DNA from: Coptis chinensis
Lineage: Eukaryota > Streptophyta > Magnoliopsida > Ranunculales > Ranunculaceae
Assembly: GCA_015680905.1 (NCBI GenBank)
Contig: CM027385.1
Span: 78,451,501-78,515,500, forward strand
DNA length: 64,000 nucleotides
Reading direction: 5' to 3'
Of this stretch, positions 59,193 through 64,000 are shown in pieces. Positions within the stretch are counted from its first letter, which is position 1. Each line of letters begins with the position of its first letter. Made by a program: the position numbers and the translations under genes. The notes beneath the pieces were generated by a model. That model worked only from the letters and a program-made list of their open reading frames with translations. It ran no database searches and was not told the DNA's origin.

Positions 59193-59378
59193 GTCTACCC
59201 CGAGGATATCCTCATAGAGACGAGATCCGAGACCGTTGGATGTGTGATCCAACGGTCCGAAAAAAAACAACAAACTCACATTCTCTCTCTTTTTTTTTGT
59301 TTTTGATTTTCGGACCGTTGGATCACACATCTAACGGTCTCGGAACCACATCCCTATGAGGATATTCTCGTGGTAGTC
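59193..59378. mobile_element. Fold-back MITE, about 186 bp
   Basis: Near-palindromic: the left arm CTACCCCGAGGATATCCTCATAG pairs with the right arm CTATGAGGATATTCTCGTGGTAG. Each arm also contains its own small hairpin, CCGTTGGATGTGTGATCCAACGG on the left and CCGTTGGATCACACATCTAACGG on the right. No clear target duplication is seen. Confidence 0.8.
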
Positions 59379-59589
59379 CATGCCTAAATTAAAATAGTTA
59401 TATGACAGTTTTGTAATTAACATAGGGACAATGTGCTAAATCAAAAGACAGGGTCTAAATTTTACCCGTCGCCAATTTTACCCTTCCATAACATATCTTA
59501 TTACATACCTCCTTTTTAACTATGACTGTAATAATTGAAACTGCACAAGGATATTAGGGGAAATGCTAGTCTTCATTGAACCATCATCT

Positions 59590-61150
59590 TTAAAGTAGTT
59601 AGATTATTTTCCTGTCTAAAATCAAGGTATTTTGCCTATGTAATAGATCACATCATGCTAGAACACACTCTCAAATTGGATTGAAAAACGTGCCCTATCC
59701 CAATAGGTCATAGTTAAAAAAATGTGGTCTGCTAGTTTTTAATTTATGTAGTAGTGATATAAGTAACTATATGTAATTAATACTATGACCTACCAGCAGT
59801 ATCACCTATCTTTGTACTGATCAACATTTTCCCTATGAGAGTACTAGTACAGTAATACATAATCAAGTGAAGCGTTTTAACGCTTTAGGGGGGGGGATGT
59901 CACTAAATGTCATTTGGTTGGTTTCTATCTGTCTGTCATCATTTTTCTCCACTATTTCTTCTCTTCGTTAGTAACTCCTCCCTCTCCACGCCCTTTCAAT
60001 CTTTGTCTCCAATTCTCCATCTCCTGAAATCCGATATCCAATTTTCCAATTCTCTCTCTTCTCCATATCCAATTCTCTTTTTCGACCATTAAGTGTTTTA
60101 TCTCTTCCAAAAACAAACCTTCGTCTCCAATTCTCCATCTCCAATTCCCTTCATCTCAATAACTCCCCTCTTTCTTAAAAGTAATGGTGGGAAGAGAGAT
60201 TTGGGGTTAAGCTTTAAGACTTGAGATTTTATGCCATATTTTTTATTGTTGGGTTGTTGTTGAATCAGGTCAAAATGGTTTTAATGTTAGATGGATTTAT
60301 GGTTTTAAGTAGAAAAAATGAACCTTGTACTTACATTTGCTAAAATAAAAAATAAGAATTGTCTTTAAATGAACTAGGCTAGGTAATATTAGAGAAATGG
60401 AATGGAAACTACTACTGGAGTGATATGTAGCAGATGATATAGCACTGCACAGCACAACAGTCGCTTGGAATTTGGAGTTGGAATAGTAGAAGATTATGAC
60501 CAAGTTATGTTGTTACATTTTCCTTTGTATTGTTAATTTTTTTTGGTGATTAAGAGGTGTTTCAAGTGATTGAGAAGTGTTGATTAACTTTGTAGAATAA
60601 CCATAGCATACGAGGGGCTCCGCTCACGACCCCACTTCTATGCAGTATAATAATAATATTGACCATCTCTAAATAAAGAAGTAAGTGAGTCTTACTTTGC
60701 TTTCTTTGATTTCAATGGATATACTGTTGGAGCATCCATATCCACCTAATCTAGTGAACAATAGTCTCTTCTACCTAATCTCTTTAGAAAAAGCATGCTT
60801 GAGCTAGACTATACTGAATACTTTCAACTACACAATCGAGTGTCAACACTGATTTAAATAAAGAACAATTTTTTTCTATTTTATCGCTACATACTTTAAG
60901 TTTTACTTAGTTTTTTTTGGCAAATTCTTAATTTTTTATTACCTAAATTCATTCAATATGTCGACGACCCTTGTTATGTCTTTTACATGTTCTTCCTAAA
61001 TTGGACGTAAAAACAACTCTCTAAAATGGTTTGTCAATCGACAAGGTAATCGAAGACGTACCTGAAACGCCTGTAAACAGGTGTTTTCCATGGGGTGGAA
61101 TTTCTATTATGATCATCAGGTTTAGGTACTAGTGTACTTCAAAAAAATTT
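59590..61150 (+). other. Duplicate of the gene 1 upstream region, without a gene
   Basis: 59597-59863 matches 966-1134 plus 10056-10148. 60647-61150 matches 10143-10650 (shared blocks CCACCTAATCTAGTGAA, GGTAATCGAAGACGTACCTG, GTTTTCCATGGGGTGGAAT). No dioxygenase exon follows: similarity stops near 61150. Confidence 0.85.
59864..60646. mobile_element. 783-bp insertion of unknown class
   Basis: Interrupts the duplicated upstream region and is flanked by ATAAT on both sides (59859-59863, 60647-60651). The gene 1 version (10137-10149) is uninterrupted. The ends CAAGTGAAGCG... and ...CTTCTATGCAGT are not inverted repeats. An internal CT-rich ORF (59907-60092) has no recognisable similarity. Confidence 0.5.
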
Positions 61151-61261
61151 ACTCCAACTCCTTAACAAAATTCTCTAATTGGAGTCTGAGAGGCGAGAAG
61201 TATTTTTGCCATGTAATACTTAGTAGTTAAAACACCATGAATTGTGTTTCCGTATCAATAT

Positions 61262-62110
61262 CAATATATTAATATTAAAGTTTCTATGTATAAGGGTATT
61301 TTTCTAACTCTCTTAAAATTTCACGTCATCAACTCCTATTAATAAGGAAAATTTTCTTCTATTGAAAAGAGAAATTTTAGCACTTCTAATTAAAATGAAA
61401 ATTCTTCTCCTATTATAATGGGAATTCCTCATCTATTAAAAAAACAAAACTAGCACATCTAATTAAAACAAGAATCATTTTTCTATTAAAAACATGAATC
61501 ACACTTCTAAATTAAAATGGGATTCCTCCACCAATTAAAAAATGGGTTTATAAAACTTAATTAAAACAATTTGTTGAGAAATTAAAATAGGTTTTTAAGA
61601 CTTGATTAAAACAATTTGTTAGAAAATTAAAACGGGTTAGCGACGAAAACAAAAATCACGATTTGTTAGAAAATTTATATATGTATAATTATTGATTGTT
61701 GAGCAAGTTTTTAAAAGAGCCGGTGCATATGCACGGGTCTACTTTATAGTATTAATATTAAAGCTCTCACAAGGAGTATTTTTCTAACTCTCTTAAAATT
61801 CCACATTATCAATTCCTATTAAAACGATAATTCCTCTCTTATTGAAAAGAGAAATTATATCACTTATAATTAAAACAGGAATCCTTCTCCTATTATAATG
61901 GGAATTCATTCCTTACTGAAAAAAAAAAAAATAGCACTTTTAATTAAAATAGGAATCACACTTCTAAATTAAAACGGGATCCCTCCCCCAATTAAAAAAT
62001 GGATTTTTAAAACTCAATTAAAACAATTTGTTGAGAAATTAAAATAGGTTTTTTAAGACTTGATTAAAACAATTTGTTAAAAAATTAAAACAGGTTAACA
62101 ATGAAAGAGA
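61262..62110. repeat. Two tandem AT-rich units of about 480 and 370 bp
   Basis: 61262-61740 and 61742-62110 share GTATTTTTCTAACTCTCTTAAAA, CTATTATAATGGGAATTC and AAAACAATTTGTTGAGAAATTAAAATAGG. The first ends in a hairpin CCGGTGCATATGCACGGG just before the junction (about 61720-61738). A 3' hairpin is a feature of Helitrons, but I cannot find firm TC/CTRR ends. Confidence 0.6.
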
Positions 62111-62112
62111 AA

Positions 62113-63139
62113 ATTTTTGCCCTGAATCGTTTAAGAGCAAAAGGCCTCCTAAGTTCATCTCCACCACACATCCAAAATTTTATTATCTATTAATTAACTA
62201 GAGTTAATTAAAATATAATTGTTACTTTTGTGTTGCAGATTTTTCTATGGGTTCTCCTTCAATTCATTCAATTACAACATGAATTTCTCACATTTTTTTT
62301 ATTGGCCATTATATAATAAGTAGTATGGGTTATAACAAAGTTGCAATTTGTAACTACATTATATTTATGTCTCTTTAAAAATTATTATAAAATTTAAGAG
62401 TTTTTTCATAAATGTTGGTTTACTTTTCATTTTATTATATAAGGTTTTTTATTTTTATTTTTTTGGGTTTTATTGCCAAAGCTAAATATTGGGACTAATG
62501 GAATATGATGGCAAGAAAAGTATATTTAGGAGTGTCTCGTGAATTTTTCATTGTAGATTTTTTTTTTCTTAGGGAAATATAAATAAAAGAAAGATTTGTG
62601 GAGAAAAAAGTGGAATGCTTTAGATATAGAATAAAACTTAGAGCATCTCTAGGTGGTGGTAGTTCAAATTTGAAGAAATTTTTTAGAGAATTTGGTCGCA
62701 AATTCCATTAGCAAAAAACAACCCACGCGATATTATTACTATTGCGTGACAGTTGGAGTGTCGCATGTACAATTCCAAAACAACCCACGCGACATTAGAA
62801 GTGGCGTGCAACTATTCCAAAAGTAAAAAAAAAAACTCACACAACATTAGTAATGGCGCGCGACATTACCAATGTCGCTCCGTATCCGTATCCAAATTGC
62901 CAAATTTGAGAACAAGAATGCAAACAAACAGGTGATGCGACCAAATTTGAGGCCATCTAGAGATGGAATTCCGAGAAATTTCGAAATTTTTCTTCAAATT
63001 TGAAGAATTTGATAGGTTCACCTAGAGATGCTCTTAGATTTTAATTAACCTTAGTTAATCAATAGATAATAAAATTGTAGATGTGTGGTGGAGGTGCACT
63101 TAGGAGGAGCAAACCTCCTAAACGCTTCGGAGCAAAAAA
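62113..63139. repeat. Inverted repeat about 100 bp long, 820 bp apart
   Basis: 62113-62215 is the reverse complement of 63036-63139 (for example TCCACCACACATCC against GGATGTGTGGTGGA-like; TTTTATTATCTATTAATTAAC). The arms probably bound one DNA element, into which the MITE at 62641-63033 inserted. The interior (62216-62640) shows no coding signal. Confidence 0.7.
62641..63033. mobile_element. Harbinger-type MITE, 393 bp
   Basis: Terminal inverted repeats GAGCATCTCTAGGTG...CACCTAGAGATGCTC and TTA target duplications (62638-62640, 63034-63036). Its right subterminal region resembles the end of the Harbinger element at 1-965, including GGCGCGCGACATTA-like motifs, so it may be a deletion derivative of that family. 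Confidence 0.85.
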
Positions 63140-63178
63140 AAAAAATCGCAACGAAAATAAGAATCACGATTTGTTAGA

Positions 63179-63185
63179 AAAAAAA

Positions 63186-63254
<69 letters not shown>
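63179..63254. repeat. A-tract followed by (TA)n microsatellite
   Basis: About 24 A residues and then about 25 TA units. Confidence 0.95.
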
Positions 63255-63256
<2 letters not shown>

Positions 63257-63628
63257 CTTTTGAACCCGTCCTATGAACAGGTGCCGTTATATTAAATTAG
63301 TCTAAAAAATATTAGCAACTATGCATAGCTATGAGATATGAAAATTATATTAATCACTTATTCAAATTTCTTGCATCACTCTCTATAGAAAGAAAACACC
63401 AAACCTTGATAAAACTCATCGACTTCTTTTTGTTATTAGGTTTAATAATAGAAGCTTGAATGATGTTTTGTGAGAATGTCCAATGTGGCAAAGATAATAT
63501 TGAAGCTACTTGAATAGCAAGACATTCCCAATTATAATAAAATAATTATGATAAACATTACTTAAAATGCAAAACTATATTTGTTGAGACATTTATTCCC
63601 CCGACATATAATACAAACATATTTTAGG

Positions 63629-64000
63629 GTTATTAGTTCAATGCATTTGCATCAAGTTTCTAATTTTCCATTAATCATTCTTTGAGGTTAGTTCAATATA
63701 GTACGTTGCATCAAGTTTCTAATTTCTCATTAATTATTCTTTGAGGTTAGTTAAATGCAGTTGCATCAAGTTTCCGATTTTCTGTTAATTATTATTTGAG
63801 GTTAGTTCAATGCAATTGCATCCGCTTTATGGTTTTACATTAGTTATTCATTAAGGTTGATTCAGTACAGTTGCATCCAGTTTTTGATGTTTCGTTAATT
63901 AGTCTTTGAGATTAGTTCATTGCATTTACATCCAGGTTCCATTCTCCGGTTAATTACTCTTAGTTTTAAGGTTAGTTCAATACATCTGCATCCAGTTTCT
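63629..64000. repeat. 55-bp minisatellite, continuing beyond the window
   Basis: About seven units with the core GGTTAGTTCAATGCAGTTGC, ATCCAGTTTC and TTAATTATTCTTTGAG. Spacing between successive TTAGTTCA words is about 55-61 bp (63633, 63688, 63747, 63802, 63857, 63912, 63973). Confidence 0.9.

Noticed and set aside
63081-63263. ORF ending in an Ile-Tyr repeat
   Set aside because: It is a translation of the A-tract and TA microsatellite.
1-64000. tRNA, rRNA, CRISPR array or bacterial-type operon
   Set aside because: No cloverleaf, rRNA motif or regularly spaced direct repeats with unique spacers were seen; the sequence is plant nuclear.

Overview
This is nuclear DNA of a flowering plant, most likely a eudicot. 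It is AT-rich, has spliced genes with GT/AG introns, and is dominated by Ty1/copia, Ty3/gypsy and PIF/Harbinger elements plus a DUF4283-type retroposon. I cannot name the species from sequence alone.

The only apparently intact host genes are three tandem, same-strand copies of a three-exon 2-oxoglutarate/Fe(II) dioxygenase of the '1-aminocyclopropane-1-carboxylate oxidase homolog' type. They are gene 1 (exons 10983-11518, 28501-28822, 29034-29282), gene 2 (39543-40075, 45282-45603, 45815-46063) and gene 3 (47297-47829, 57754-58075, 58287-58535). All three splice in frame to 367-368 residues and keep the HxD...H iron triad and the RxS 2-oxoglutarate motif. Truncated first-exon pseudogenes follow gene 1 (30030-30302) and gene 2 (46813-47087). 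A first-exon scrap follows gene 3 (about 58728-58776).

Intron 1 of every copy carries the same roughly 2-kb retroposon between the same 14-bp target duplication, so that insertion predates the gene duplications. It encodes a broken DUF4283/CCHC protein with a C-terminal C2H2-like finger and has no reverse transcriptase. In gene 1 it was later hit by a Tat-type gypsy element (12826-22345) and a short-LTR copia element (22681-27518), which stretches the intron to 17 kb. Gene 2 keeps half of the same copia element, joined to the retroposon by a microhomology deletion. Gene 3 keeps the empty sites for both, and was separately hit by an inverted, diverged relative of the retroposon (about 48374-55693) that itself contains a third copia element (49972-55421). 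Between genes 1 and 2 lies a 9-kb copia element (30382-39372) with a 3.4-kb putative solo LTR inside its gag.

The left end (1-965) is the tail of a PIF/Harbinger transposon. It is followed by an unusual run of four LTRs and two near-identical internal regions (1135-10054) holding only a copia RNase H tail and a gypsy-like aspartic protease. The right end (58.5-64 kb) is gene-free. It holds a duplicate of the gene 1 upstream region, a fold-back MITE, a Harbinger MITE, a direct repeat, an inverted repeat and a 55-bp minisatellite running off the window.

A further signal cuts across the element types. In several pairs of repeat copies, CAG and CTG in one copy appear as CG, CGG or CCG in the other, and frameshifts cluster where CAG/CTG is scarce. 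This may be a base-calling artefact at CHG-methylated transposons, so 'broken' element ORFs should be read with caution.
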